Below, one piece after another: positions 1-8,924 of a DNA stretch of 64,000 nt. How positions within the stretch are numbered: position 1 is the stretch's first letter; each line of letters opens with the position of its first letter. The notes beneath the pieces were generated by a model, which searched no databases, had not been told where the DNA came from, and was given only the letters and a program-made list of their open reading frames with translations. Position numbers and translations under genes: made by a program. This DNA is from Asaia bogorensis NBRC 16594 (lineage in GTDB: Bacteria > Pseudomonadota > Alphaproteobacteria > Acetobacterales > Acetobacteraceae): contig NZ_AP014690.1 in the NCBI RefSeq assembly GCF_001547995.1, forward strand, positions 2,229,001-2,293,000. Reading direction: 5' to 3'.

Positions 1-1
1 C

Positions 2-169
2 GGTGGCGCCGAGGCGCTGGCGAGCCTGACCGGCGTTGGCACCGAAGCCATTCGCAAGTGGCGCCAGTCGCGCGCCATCCCCGGCAAGCACTGGGCCGCA
101 TTGCTGCGCCTGCCCGGCATTTCCCTTTCGGACCTCGATCCGCAGACGCCTCAGGAGGAAACCCCGACA
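2..169 (+). CDS. HTH-like coding stretch, in frame with carA (partial)
   Basis: Translation from base 2 gives a compact helical segment with a helix-turn-helix look (ALASLTGVGTEAIRKWRQ, then IPGKHWAALLRLPGISLSDL), similar in style to YdaS/Cro-type DNA-binding domains. The frame enters the window already open and runs without a stop into the carA frame, so there is no stop codon between it and CarA. A good ribosome binding site (AGGAGGAA, 153-160) sits between this segment and the carA ATG at 170, so carA is probably translated from its own start while ribosomes from the upstream frame read through as a fusion or minor product. From memory, unchecked, small HTH-like domains are known next to carA in alphaproteobacteria. 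The beginning lies outside the window. Confidence 0.5.
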
Positions 170-1324
170 ATGACAGAGACCTGCCCTGACGGCGCGAATG
201 CCGCCCTCGTTCTCGCTGATGGCACCGTTTTGTGGGGCGTCGGCTTTGGCGCCCATACGGATGGCGCAGCCATTGGCGAGCTCTGCTTCAATACCGGCAT
301 GACCGGCTATCAGGAAACGCTCACCGACCCGTCCTTCGCCGGGCAGATCGTGACCTTCACCTTTCCCCATATCGGCAATGTCGGCACGAACGCCGAGGAT
401 GACGAGGCCCAGCGCGTGGCCGCGCGTGGCGTGGTGGTGAAAGAGGACGTTACCCTGCCCGCCAACTGGCGCTCGACCCAGAAGCTCGCGCAGTGGATGA
501 TCGGCCAGAACCTGCCTGGCATTGCCGGCATCGACACGCGCCTGATCACCCGCCGCCTGCGCGATGGCGGCCCGCAGACTGCCGTGCTCGCCTTCCCGAA
601 GAATGGCCAGTTCGACCTCGCCGCCCTGCGCGCCCAGGCCGTTTCATGGCCGGGGCTGGAAGGGATGGATCTGGCAAAGGACGTCACCTGCGCCCAGAGC
701 TATCGCTGGGATTTGGGCGTGTGGCAGAAGCCTGCCGCAGAGCGCAGCGCGCGCCGCCGTGTGGTCGCTGTCGATTACGGCGCCAAGCGCAACATCCTGC
801 GCTGCCTCGTGACCGCAGGCTGTGATGTGACGGTGGTGCCTGCCACCGCAACGGCCGAGGAAATCCTGCGCCACAATCCTGAAGGCGTGTTTCTCTCCAA
901 CGGCCCCGGCGACCCGGCTGCAACTGGCGTTTATGCGGTGCCCGCCATCAAGGGCGTGCTGGATGCCAATATCCCGGTCTTTGGAATCTGCCTTGGTCAC
1001 CAGCTTCTGGCACAGGCACTTGGAGCGAAGACCTTCAAGCTGGAGCGCGGCCATCGCGGCGCGAACCAGCCGGTCAAGGACCTTGCGTCGGGCCGCGTGG
1101 AGATCACGAGCCAGAATCACGGCTTTGCTGTGGATGACAAATCCCTGCCCGAGGACGTGATCATTACCCATACCAGCCTGTTCGATGGCTCGAATGAGGG
1201 TATCCGCAGCACGAAGCTCGATGCCTTCTCGGTTCAGTATCACCCCGAGGCCAGCCCCGGCCCGTCGGATTCATTCTATCTCTTCGAGCGTTTCGTCGCG
1301 CTCATGGACAAGAAGGCAGCCTGA
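170..1324 (+). CDS. carA: Carbamoyl-phosphate synthase small subunit
   Basis: Glutamine amidotransferase subunit of carbamoyl-phosphate synthase. It hydrolyses glutamine and passes ammonia to CarB for pyrimidine and arginine synthesis. The 384-residue product has the N-terminal CPSase small-chain domain (LVLADGTVLWGVGFG, then GELCFNTGMTGYQE) and a C-terminal class I amidotransferase domain. The nucleophile is Cys274 in FGICLGHQ, and the His/Glu pair lies in QYHPEASPGP. The ATG at 170 is chosen because AGGAGGAA precedes it and the product matches the usual family start. An open frame continues upstream (see the preceding entry). carB follows after only 3 nt, so the two subunits are co-translated. 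Confidence 0.97.
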   Translation: MTETCPDGANAALVLADGTVLWGVGFGAHTDGAAIGELCFNTGMTGYQETLTDPSFAGQIVTFTFPHIGNVGTNAEDDEAQRVAARGVVVKEDVTLPANWRSTQKLAQWMIGQNLPGIAGIDTRLITRRLRDGGPQTAVLAFPKNGQFDLAALRAQAVSWPGLEGMDLAKDVTCAQSYRWDLGVWQKPAAERSARRRVVAVDYGAKRNILRCLVTAGCDVTVVPATATAEEILRHNPEGVFLSNGPGDPAATGVYAVPAIKGVLDANIPVFGICLGHQLLAQALGAKTFKLERGHRGANQPVKDLASGRVEITSQNHGFAVDDKSLPEDVIITHTSLFDGSNEGIRSTKLDAFSVQYHPEASPGPSDSFYLFERFVALMDKKAA

Positions 1325-1327
1325 TCC

Positions 1328-4300
1328 ATGCCGAAACGTACAGATATCTCGTCGATCCTCATCATCGGCGCTGGCCCTATCGTGATCGGTCAGGCCTGTG
1401 AATTCGATTACTCCGGCACGCAGGCCTGCAAGGCGCTGAAGGAGGAAGGCTATCGCGTCATCCTCATCAACTCCAACCCGGCCACCATCATGACCGATCC
1501 GGGTCTGGCCGATGCCACCTATGTCGAGCCGATCACCCCGGAATTCGTCGAGCGCATCATTCTTAAGGAAAAGCCCGACGCGGTTCTGCCGACAATGGGC
1601 GGTCAGACGGCGCTCAACGCCGCCATGGCGCTCGACAAGTCGGGCTTCCTCAAGAAGCATAATGTCGAGCTGATCGGCGCCAATGCCGAAGTCATCGACC
1701 GCGCCGAGGACCGTCAGAAATTCCGAGAGGCCATGGACGAAATCGGCGTGGAATCCCCGCGCAGCACCATCGCCCACACGCTGGAAGAAGCCCGTGCGGC
1801 ACTGGAATCGGTCGGCCTACCCGCCATCATTCGCCCTTCCTTCACGATGGGTGGCGCCGGTGGCGGCATTGCCTATAACCGTGAGGAATTCGACCAGATC
1901 GTCGCTGGCGGTCTCGATGCCTCCCCCACCACCGAGGTTCTGATTGAGGAATCCGTGCTGGGCTGGAAGGAATTCGAGATGGAGGTCGTCCGCGACAAGG
2001 CGGATAACTGCATCATCGTCTGCTCCATCGAGAACATCGACCCGATGGGCGTGCATACGGGTGACTCCATCACCGTTGCCCCGGCCCTGACCCTGACCGA
2101 CAAGGAGTATCAGAAGCTCCGCGACATCTCGATCGCCTGTCTGCGCAAGATCGGTGTCGAAACCGGCGGGTCGAACGTGCAGTTCGGCATCAACCCCGAT
2201 GATGGCCGTATTGTCGTCATCGAGATGAATCCGCGCGTGTCACGCTCTTCCGCGCTGGCCTCCAAGGCGACGGGTTTCCCCATTGCCAAGATCGCGGCCA
2301 AGCTGGCCGTAGGCTACACGCTGGACGAACTCGCCAACGATATTACCGGCACGACGCCTGCCAGCTTCGAGCCGACCATCGACTACGTTGTTGTGAAGAT
2401 TCCCCGCTTCACCTTCGAGAAATTCCCTGGTGCCCCCGCCCTGCTCTCGACCTCGATGAAGTCGGTGGGTGAAGCCATGTCGGTTGGCCGTTCCTTCGCC
2501 GAGGCCCTGCAGAAGGGTCTGCGCTCGATGGAAACCGGGCTGACGGGACTCGATCCTGTCGAAGCGCCGGGCGATGGCTCGCTCGATGCCTATCGCGCCG
2601 CGCTTTCCGAGCCGCGCCCCGAGCGTATTCTCATGGCCGCACAGGCCATGCGCGCCGGGCTATCGCTTGAGGACATCAACGCCGCCTGCCGTTTCGAGCC
2701 GTGGTTCCTGCGCCAGCTCCACGACATCGTGGTGTCGGAAAACGAGATTGCCGCCAATGGCCTGCCGCAGGATGCCCGCAATCTGCGCCGCATCAAGGCG
2801 CAGGGCTTCTCCGACCGCCAGCTTGCCCGCCTGACGGGACAGAGCGTCGAGGAGGTGACGGCATTCCGCCTCAAACTCGCTGTGACGCCCGCCTATAAGC
2901 GCATTGATACCTGCGCGGGCGAGTTCGCTTCTGACACGCCTTACCTCTACTCGACCTATGAAGGCGGGTTCGGTGTGCCGGAATGCGAAAGCCGTCCGAC
3001 GGACCGCAAGAAGATTGTCATCCTTGGTGGTGGTCCCAACCGTATCGGTCAGGGTATCGAATTCGATTATTGCTGCGTTCATGCTGCCTATGCGCTGCGT
3101 GAGGCCGGGTTCGAGACCATCATGGTCAACTGCAACCCCGAGACCGTCTCGACCGATTACGACACTTCCGATCGTCTCTATTTCGAGCCGCTGACCGATG
3201 AGGATGTGATCTCTCTCATCCGCACCGAGCAGGCTGGTGGCGAGATTCTGGGCTGCATCGTGCAATATGGTGGCCAGACCCCGCTGAAGCTGTCCCGTGC
3301 GCTGGAAGCCGCCGGCATCCCGCTGCTCGGCACCCCGGCTGACGCCATTGACCGTGCGGAAGACCGCGAGCGCTTCCAGGCCCTCCTGCGCAAGCTTGGC
3401 CTGCGCCAGCCCGAGAACGGCATTGCACGCACCCCGGGTGAGGCCGAGGCCGTGGCTGAAAAGGTCGGCTACCCCGTGGTGGTTCGTCCGTCCTATGTGC
3501 TGGGCGGCCGCGCGATGGAGATCGTTTACGACCCGGCAGGGCTGCAGCGTTACCTGCGCTCCACCCTTCTTCTGGCGGGTGCCGAAGTCGCCAATGGCCC
3601 GATCCTGCTCGATCGCTATCTGAACGACGCCATCGAAGCCGATGTGGACTGCATCTGCGACGGTCAGGATGTCTATGTTGCAGGCGTGATGGAGCATATC
3701 GAGGAAGCCGGGATCCATTCCGGTGACTCTGCCTGCTCGCTGCCGCCTTACACCCTCTCACCGGCTATCGTGACCGAGCTGAAAGCCCAGACCGAAGCCA
3801 TGGCCCGTGAGCTTGGCATTGTCGGCCTGATGAACGTGCAATACGCCATCAAGGATCAGGAAGTCTTCGTGCTCGAGGTGAACCCGCGCGCCTCGCGTAC
3901 GGTGCCCTTCGTTGCCAAGGCGACCGGCGTGCCGGTGGCCAAGATCGGGGCCTGCGTGATGGCAGGGGCCAAACTCTCGAGCTTCAAGCTCGATGGCGAC
4001 GCCATTTCCCCGCACGTGGCTGTAAAGGAAGCTGTCTTCCCGTTCCATCGCTTTGCCGATACCGACACCATTCTCGGTCCGGAAATGCGCTCCACGGGTG
4101 AGGTTATCGGTCTCGACAGCAGCTTCGAGCGCGCCTTTGCGAAGTCGCAGCTTGGCGCCGGTGTGGTGCTGCCCCAGTCGGGTGCGGTGCTTCTTTCGGT
4201 GCGCGACGGTCACAAGACACAGGTTCAGGCCCTTGGCCGCAAGCTGATCGAAATGGGTTTCAGCATTCTCGCCACACGCGGCACGGCTGCCCGCCTTGAA

Positions 4301-4582
4301 GAGGCCGGTATTCCCGTCAAGCGCGTGAACAAGGTGCTGGAAGGCCGCCCGAACTGCGTGGACGCCATCCGCTCGGGTGACGTGCAGCTGGTCATCAACA
4401 CGGCGCAGGGCGCCCAGGCCGTGCGCGACAGCTTCGATATCCGTCGCTCCTCGCTGCTTGGCGGTGTGCCGCATTTCACCACCCTCGCCGGGGCACGTGC
4501 GGCGATCTATGCCATTTCGGCCATCAAGGATGGCGGGCTGGATGTGGCGCCCCTTCAATCCTACTTCAAACGCGCTTTCTGA
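1328..4582 (+). CDS. carB: Carbamoyl-phosphate synthase large subunit
   Basis: Catalytic subunit that makes carbamoyl phosphate from bicarbonate, ammonia and two ATP. At 1084 residues it has the full family length. It shows the duplicated biotin-carboxylase-like/ATP-grasp halves: the first begins [20 protein letters not shown] and the second [19 protein letters not shown] near residue 560. The C-terminal MGS-like allosteric domain is present ([19 protein letters not shown]). It begins 3 nt after carA. A 400-bp gap with three hairpins follows before greA, so greA probably has its own transcription signals. Confidence 0.98.
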   Translation: MPKRTDISSILIIGAGPIVIGQACEFDYSGTQACKALKEEGYRVILINSNPATIMTDPGLADATYVEPITPEFVERIILKEKPDAVLPTMGGQTALNAAMALDKSGFLKKHNVELIGANAEVIDRAEDRQKFREAMDEIGVESPRSTIAHTLEEARAALESVGLPAIIRPSFTMGGAGGGIAYNREEFDQIVAGGLDASPTTEVLIEESVLGWKEFEMEVVRDKADNCIIVCSIENIDPMGVHTGDSITVAPALTLTDKEYQKLRDISIACLRKIGVETGGSNVQFGINPDDGRIVVIEMNPRVSRSSALASKATGFPIAKIAAKLAVGYTLDELANDITGTTPASFEPTIDYVVVKIPRFTFEKFPGAPALLSTSMKSVGEAMSVGRSFAEALQKGLRSMETGLTGLDPVEAPGDGSLDAYRAALSEPRPERILMAAQAMRAGLSLEDINAACRFEPWFLRQLHDIVVSENEIAANGLPQDARNLRRIKAQGFSDRQLARLTGQSVEEVTAFRLKLAVTPAYKRIDTCAGEFASDTPYLYSTYEGGFGVPECESRPTDRKKIVILGGGPNRIGQGIEFDYCCVHAAYALREAGFETIMVNCNPETVSTDYDTSDRLYFEPLTDEDVISLIRTEQAGGEILGCIVQYGGQTPLKLSRALEAAGIPLLGTPADAIDRAEDRERFQALLRKLGLRQPENGIARTPGEAEAVAEKVGYPVVVRPSYVLGGRAMEIVYDPAGLQRYLRSTLLLAGAEVANGPILLDRYLNDAIEADVDCICDGQDVYVAGVMEHIEEAGIHSGDSACSLPPYTLSPAIVTELKAQTEAMARELGIVGLMNVQYAIKDQEVFVLEVNPRASRTVPFVAKATGVPVAKIGACVMAGAKLSSFKLDGDAISPHVAVKEAVFPFHRFADTDTILGPEMRSTGEVIGLDSSFERAFAKSQLGAGVVLPQSGAVLLSVRDGHKTQVQALGRKLIEMGFSILATRGTAARLEEAGIPVKRVNKVLEGRPNCVDAIRSGDVQLVINTAQGAQAVRDSFDIRRSSLLGGVPHFTTLAGARAAIYAISAIKDGGLDVAPLQSYFKRAF

Positions 4583-4982
4583 GACCACGGGGCTTTGTCC
4601 TTTTCCCCTACCCGGCTGTTTCAAGCCGGGTAGGGTGACGAGGCTTTGCCTCGCGCTCCGGAAAGGGGCTTGCCCCTTTCCCCCCCACTTTGAGGCCTTC
4701 AAGGCGGAATGCGACATCCTCAAGTCGCGGATTTTCAGAGGTCGGCCGCCTTTTGGCACATTTCAGGGCAGAGCCCTGCTTCCTCCCCGAGATGATCAAC
4801 TCTGTGCAAAACAGGCCCTCATTTCGAGGCTCGCCTTGAATTTACCCCCCGGAAGACCTAATTTATCTGATCAAATTGCGGGCGGGGATTGTCTCATGCC
4901 CATCCATGCCCCGTGCAGGGCCCTGGAACACTGTTGTTCCTAGGCGCTACGCGAGGGCTGAACTCGTTTTGGGGAATGCGCT
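4583..4982. other. Intergenic region between carB and greA
   Basis: This 400-bp gap contains no convincing gene. Its first 100 bases hold three consecutive perfect hairpins, given as a separate entry. The central part (about 4690-4800) is GC-rich with further short palindromic stretches. The last part is less GC-rich and probably carries the greA promoter, ending in GGGGA about 7 bases before the greA GTG. Confidence 0.5.
4607..4681. repeat. Three tandem perfect hairpins (REP-like cluster)
   Basis: Three inverted repeats follow one another. The first is CCTACCCGGC/GCCGGGTAGG (4607-4616 and 4625-4634). The second is CGAGGC/GCCTCG around a TTT loop (about 4638-4652). The third is GGAAAGGGGC/GCCCCTTTCC around TT (4660-4669 and 4672-4681), followed by more C residues. 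No T-tract follows any of them on the + strand, so a plain intrinsic terminator is not obvious. The mosaic of different stems looks like a dispersed extragenic palindrome unit or an mRNA 3'-end protecting structure after carB. Confidence 0.6.
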
Positions 4983-5456
4983 GTGCAGAAGATTCCGATG
5001 ACCGGTGAAGGTTTGACCCGTCTAGAAGATGAACTGCGTCGGCTGAAAAGCGAAGATCGTCCGGCCGTCATCCGCGCCATTGCCGAAGCACGCGCTCATG
5101 GCGATCTTTCGGAAAACGCCGAATATCATGCAGCACGCGATCGTCAGTCCTTCATCGAGGGGCGCGTTCTCGAACTCGAGGAACTGATTTCAACGGCTGA
5201 AGTCATCGACCCCTCGCAGCTCTCGGGTGACACCGTGAAATTCGGTGCTCATATCGAACTGGTCGATGAGGAAACGGACAAGGAGAGCAGCTATCAGATC
5301 GTGGGCGTCCACGAGGCTGATATCAAGCTGGGCCGCCTTTCTGTCTCCTCGCCGCTCGCCAAGGCGCTTATCGGCAAGTCAGTCGGTGACAGCGTGACCG
5401 TACCGACCCCGGGTGGCGACAAGAGCTACGAGATTCTGGCCGTCACTTTCAAATAA
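4983..5456 (+). CDS. greA: Transcription elongation factor GreA
   Basis: Binds the RNA polymerase secondary channel and stimulates cleavage of backtracked transcripts. The 157-residue length is typical. It starts from a GTG (MQKIPMTGEGLTRLEDELRRL) with GGGGA upstream. The N-terminal coiled coil carries the acidic tip motif (DLSENAEYHAARDRQ, residues about 41-55), and the C-terminal FKBP-like domain contains the usual GDSVTVPTPGGDKSYEIL. It lies 73 nt ahead of the threonine dehydratase gene on the same strand. Confidence 0.97.
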   Translation: MQKIPMTGEGLTRLEDELRRLKSEDRPAVIRAIAEARAHGDLSENAEYHAARDRQSFIEGRVLELEELISTAEVIDPSQLSGDTVKFGAHIELVDEETDKESSYQIVGVHEADIKLGRLSVSSPLAKALIGKSVGDSVTVPTPGGDKSYEILAVTFK

Positions 5457-5474
5457 ACGGATCAGTATCAGCAC

Positions 5475-5508
5475 GGGCTGGCGTCTGGCGGTTTCGGACG
5501 GCCAGCCC
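5475..5508 (+). terminator. Hairpin between greA and the threonine dehydratase gene
   Basis: GGGCTGGC-GTC pairs with GACGGCCAGCCC with one bulge. The sequence after it is A-rich rather than T-rich, so it is a weak terminator at best. It may instead be a processing or stabilising stem. Confidence 0.3.
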
Positions 5509-5528
5509 CAAAGCAAGAAAAGAAGACC

Positions 5529-6740
5529 GTGTCCGAAAGCCTCACCCTCACCTTCGCCGATATCCTTGCCGCTCATGAGCGGATTGCCCCCCATATTGTG
5601 CGCACGCCCAGCGTTCGCTGCGCGGCCCTGTGCAAGATGACGGGAGCCGATATCTGGCTGAAGCTCGAGAATCTGCAGGCTGTCGCCTCGTTCAAGGAAC
5701 GCGGTGCCGCCAACAAGCTGGCACTGCTGAGCGACGAGGAAAAGAAACGCGGCGTGATTGCGGTCTCGGCGGGCAATCATTCTCAGGGCGTGGCCCGTCA
5801 TGCCAGCCTGCTTGGCATTGACGCCACCATCGTCATGCCGCGCCATACGCCTTCGGCCAAGGTCGAGCGCACACGTGGCTGGGGCGCTCATGTCGTGACC
5901 GAGGGCGAGGATTTTGCCGAAGCCTCGATGGTGGCTGAGAGAATTCGCAAGGAGAACGGCCTCGTTCTGGTTCACCCGTTCAATGATGTAGCCGTCATGG
6001 CGGGTCAGGGCACCTTCGCCATCGAGTTGATCGAGGATAGCCCTGAGCTCGATTTTCTGGTTCTGCCGATTGGCGGTGGCGGGTTGATCAGCGGTTCAGC
6101 CATCGCTTCGGCAGCGCTAAGCCCTAACACGAAGATCATTGGCGTACAGGTCGAAAGTCACGCCTCGCTTTCCGCCTTCCCCGAGGCGGCCGTGCAGGCA
6201 CGTGGTGGCTCTACCATTGCCGAAGGCATTGCGGTCATGCAGATCGGCAATACCTGCCTCGAGACGGTCAGCCCGCTTCTCGACCGTGTTCTGGTCGTTA
6301 CCGAGCTTCAGGTGGAATCAGCCATTGCCCATTTGGCCGAACAAGCCAAGCAGGTCTCCGAGGGCGCTGGCGCGGCAGCTCTGGCGGCAGTGATGGCCTA
6401 TCCCGAGCTCTTCAAGGACAAGCGGGTGGCCTTGCCGATTACGGGTGGCAATATCGGCACACGCATTTTTGCCAACACGCTACTTCGCGCCCTGCGCCGT
6501 GATGGCCGCCTGCTGTCGCTTACCCTTCAGATCCCTGATCGTCCCGGTGTGCTGGCTGATATCTCCACGCGCATCGGCAATGCTGGCGGCAATATCATCG
6601 AGGTCTCCCATCAGCGCCTCTTCGCCGCTCCTTCTGTGCAGACGGCGGAGCTGGAGATCATGATCGAAGCGCGCGATGGGGCTCACGCTGACCAGATCGA
6701 GGCCGATCTGCGCAGCCATTATCATCTGACGCGCGGCTGA
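5529..6740 (+). CDS. ilvA: Threonine ammonia-lyase with C-terminal ACT domain
   Basis: PLP enzyme converting threonine to 2-oxobutyrate and ammonia, the first step towards isoleucine. The fold-type II domain spans roughly residues 1-320, with the PLP lysine in ASFKERGAANK (about residue 57) and the glycine-rich phosphate-binding loop LPIGGGGL. A single ACT domain (LTLQIPDRPGVLADISTRIG onwards) ends the protein. At 403 residues it matches the one-ACT type rather than the roughly 510-residue E. coli IlvA with a longer regulatory domain, so allosteric control by isoleucine/valine may differ. It starts from GTG. A catabolic role is possible. Confidence 0.9.
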   Translation: MSESLTLTFADILAAHERIAPHIVRTPSVRCAALCKMTGADIWLKLENLQAVASFKERGAANKLALLSDEEKKRGVIAVSAGNHSQGVARHASLLGIDATIVMPRHTPSAKVERTRGWGAHVVTEGEDFAEASMVAERIRKENGLVLVHPFNDVAVMAGQGTFAIELIEDSPELDFLVLPIGGGGLISGSAIASAALSPNTKIIGVQVESHASLSAFPEAAVQARGGSTIAEGIAVMQIGNTCLETVSPLLDRVLVVTELQVESAIAHLAEQAKQVSEGAGAAALAAVMAYPELFKDKRVALPITGGNIGTRIFANTLLRALRRDGRLLSLTLQIPDRPGVLADISTRIGNAGGNIIEVSHQRLFAAPSVQTAELEIMIEARDGAHADQIEADLRSHYHLTRG

Positions 6741-6753
6741 CGCTGCTGCGCGA

Positions 6754-7656
6754 TCAGTGCGAGCGGGCCTCAGGCGAGAAATGACTGGCCATCCAGTTCA
6801 GGCCATCTGACTGGTCGTAGTCGTCCGGGAGGGCATAAAGCGTTGCCAGAACGGCCCTGTCATAGGGAAGCATCTCCCCTGTCGGTCCCTCGAGGATCTC
6901 GGTCTGCGTGTATCTGAGTAGACTCCGGTCGTCGTAACCGTCGCGGAGATGCGGCGCCGCAAATGCAACGAGCGAGAGCAGATCACCCAGCATGCCCCAG
7001 GATTCATTTCTGAGGCGGTTGATATCGATGATGATCAGAACAATCGTCAGGTCCCGCCGGGTTGTCACATTCCCCAGAGCGCTATCCCCTACCGGCGCAG
7101 CATATCGAACGGGAAAGCCCGATGGCATGATGATCGGCGGCATATCGCTCTTGTTGCGCATTGACGACGATGCAAGCCACCTGACGGCGCGTGGCTTGAG
7201 AAACTGTCTGACCTCATCGCGGGTCGCTTCGACCTTGCTCTCCTGATATTCCTGCGCATTATCCAGACCGACGAACAGATCGGGGTTCAGTTTGTGTATT
7301 CCGGCAGCCAGCGCATCGGACTGATCGGTAAAGAAGACAAAAAGCTGCTTCGCCCTGCAATCACGCGACACAGACAGCCCCAGACTACTCCCTGTATTCT
7401 TGAGGTGAGAGAACAGCATTTTATCGTACTGCTCCTGCACGCCATGAATATCGACGCATACCTGCTGATGCCATCGTGGCAGCGTGTCGAACTGACGTTC
7501 CCCCAGCTCGAAAATCAGATGATCCTCAAGAGCGTCATGGGTCATGCCATGCACGGTCAGATGCTCCTGACAAAAAGCAGGATTTCCGGCCGACAGCCCT
7601 GTCAACCCTACGGCAGCCAGGATAGCAAAGCGACGTAACAGGATAGCAGTACGCAT
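6754..7656 (-). CDS. Exported protein of unknown function
   Basis: A 300-residue product with a clear Sec signal peptide (RRFAILAAVGLTGLSAG, cleavage likely near NPAFCQ). The mature part shows no motif I recognise. It has two cysteines (VCVDI and RDCRAK), a hydrophobic strand (DLTIVLIIIDINR) and a region with NESWGMLGDLLSLVAFAAP. The start is supported by GGGAGAAG just upstream. It is the last gene on the - strand before the convergent threonine dehydratase gene and is separated by 185 nt from the glycosyltransferase upstream, so it may be co-transcribed or have its own promoter. An envelope role is only inferred from export and the neighbouring glycan genes. Confidence 0.7.
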   Translation of the reverse strand: MRTAILLRRFAILAAVGLTGLSAGNPAFCQEHLTVHGMTHDALEDHLIFELGERQFDTLPRWHQQVCVDIHGVQEQYDKMLFSHLKNTGSSLGLSVSRDCRAKQLFVFFTDQSDALAAGIHKLNPDLFVGLDNAQEYQESKVEATRDEVRQFLKPRAVRWLASSSMRNKSDMPPIIMPSGFPVRYAAPVGDSALGNVTTRRDLTIVLIIIDINRLRNESWGMLGDLLSLVAFAAPHLRDGYDDRSLLRYTQTEILEGPTGEMLPYDRAVLATLYALPDDYDQSDGLNWMASHFSPEARSH

Positions 7657-7841
7657 GACTTCTCCCGAAGAACGAACGTGACAAACTGTATCATCCGTTT
7701 CGAGGAAGAAAAGACGCCGGCATACTGCAATGCGATCACATATCGATTAGTTTGACAGAGCGAGCGGGCGTCTCTCATCGTGCCATCCGACCTGCTTCAA
7801 TACGAACAGGCCGGATCGATCACCCGCCATTGCGCAGGACT

Positions 7842-8855
7842 TCAGCCCTGCACGAAGCCCTCACGCTTCAGGACCGCAATGGCCGCGCGGATACGATGGC
7901 CATAAGTATGTTCCTCCATCGTACGCGCCTGAGCACGGCGCGCCATCTCGATGCAGAGCGGCGTGTCGTTGATATAGCGGGCCACCAGACGATCAAAGTC
8001 AATCTTGTTCGAGAAGGTCGGAATCTCATCGGCCGTGAAGTAGCGGCGCAGTTCGTAGGTATCCTCATGGAATACCTGGAAAGCACCCGCAGCAGCGGCC
8101 TCGAAGGTACGCGGACCGGGCGTCGAGGGTGAGATCATGAAGCGCTTGTTTTCGAAATGGAGCGAGCGGCCCAGATTGAGAACAAGCTTGGAGCGACGAT
8201 ACAGCTCGATAAGCTGTGCCTTCTCGATGCGCGCATCCGAGAAACCGATACCGAACTCACCCCAGCCGGGACCGATGATCTTGATGTTCAGGTTGCGGAG
8301 CGTGGGCATCAGGTTGCGCACGATATCCTTGCGGCTCGTGAAGGCCACACCGCAGAAAAGGACATCGATCGATTTTTCCACATCGGCCTCGATCGGCGCG
8401 TAGTGCAGCTTGCGGCTGGCTGCGAGCGGCAGATGATAGACACGCTCGCGCTGATAGAAATTATGACCCCAGCGGTCGCAGGAGAAGATGACATCGAAGT
8501 CATCCGTGATGCGATAATTGGCGTCCTGCTCGTAGGGGTCTTCTGTTGCCCAGAAAACGGTCGTCGCCCCGATCTTCTTGGCCTCGCGACAGACCTCACC
8601 GAAATAGGTGCTCTCGGGGAGATAGGAGCCGATAGCAAAGACGATAGTCGGCTGAATACGCTCCACTGCTGCTGCAGCACCGCTGATATGCACGGCGACA
8701 ACATTTTCCTCGCCAAAGCACTCGGCCCAACCATCCATGATGGATTCACGGATCTGCGCATTGGCCTGTGACTCATAGCGTCCGCCACTGCAAACGAGCA
8801 CGCGCTGCGTCTTGCCAGCAGCCTTGGATCCCGCGTTTTTCTTCTCTGCTGACAT
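7842..8855 (-). CDS. CgeB-like glycosyltransferase
   Basis: A 337-residue product resembling CgeB-family glycosyltransferases (Glyco_trans_1_2 type). It has FWATEDPYEQDANY, a SIDVLFCGVAFTSRKD nucleotide-sugar domain start, and a C-terminal TPGPRTFEAAAAGAFQVFH motif, which is the family's acceptor/NDP-binding Glu region. I choose the ATG at 8855 (MSAEKKNAG) because the residues before it look non-coding; starts at 8870 or 8903 are possible. The gene lies 69 nt after the 983-residue glycosyltransferase and is likely the last of a three-gene operon. Donor and acceptor cannot be told from sequence. Confidence 0.85.
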   Translation of the reverse strand: MSAEKKNAGSKAAGKTQRVLVCSGGRYESQANAQIRESIMDGWAECFGEENVVAVHISGAAAAVERIQPTIVFAIGSYLPESTYFGEVCREAKKIGATTVFWATEDPYEQDANYRITDDFDVIFSCDRWGHNFYQRERVYHLPLAASRKLHYAPIEADVEKSIDVLFCGVAFTSRKDIVRNLMPTLRNLNIKIIGPGWGEFGIGFSDARIEKAQLIELYRRSKLVLNLGRSLHFENKRFMISPSTPGPRTFEAAAAGAFQVFHEDTYELRRYFTADEIPTFSNKIDFDRLVARYINDTPLCIEMARRAQARTMEEHTYGHRIRAAIAVLKREGFVQG

Positions 8856-8924
8856 GGTCTTACCGTCCATTCCTCGTTTCGGGCCGGGGGGCGTCCCCCG
8901 CACCCATTATCAGACGCGGCAGCC

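Noticed and set aside
2660-3718. 352-codon - strand frame inside carB
   Set aside because: Antisense to a fully intact carB.
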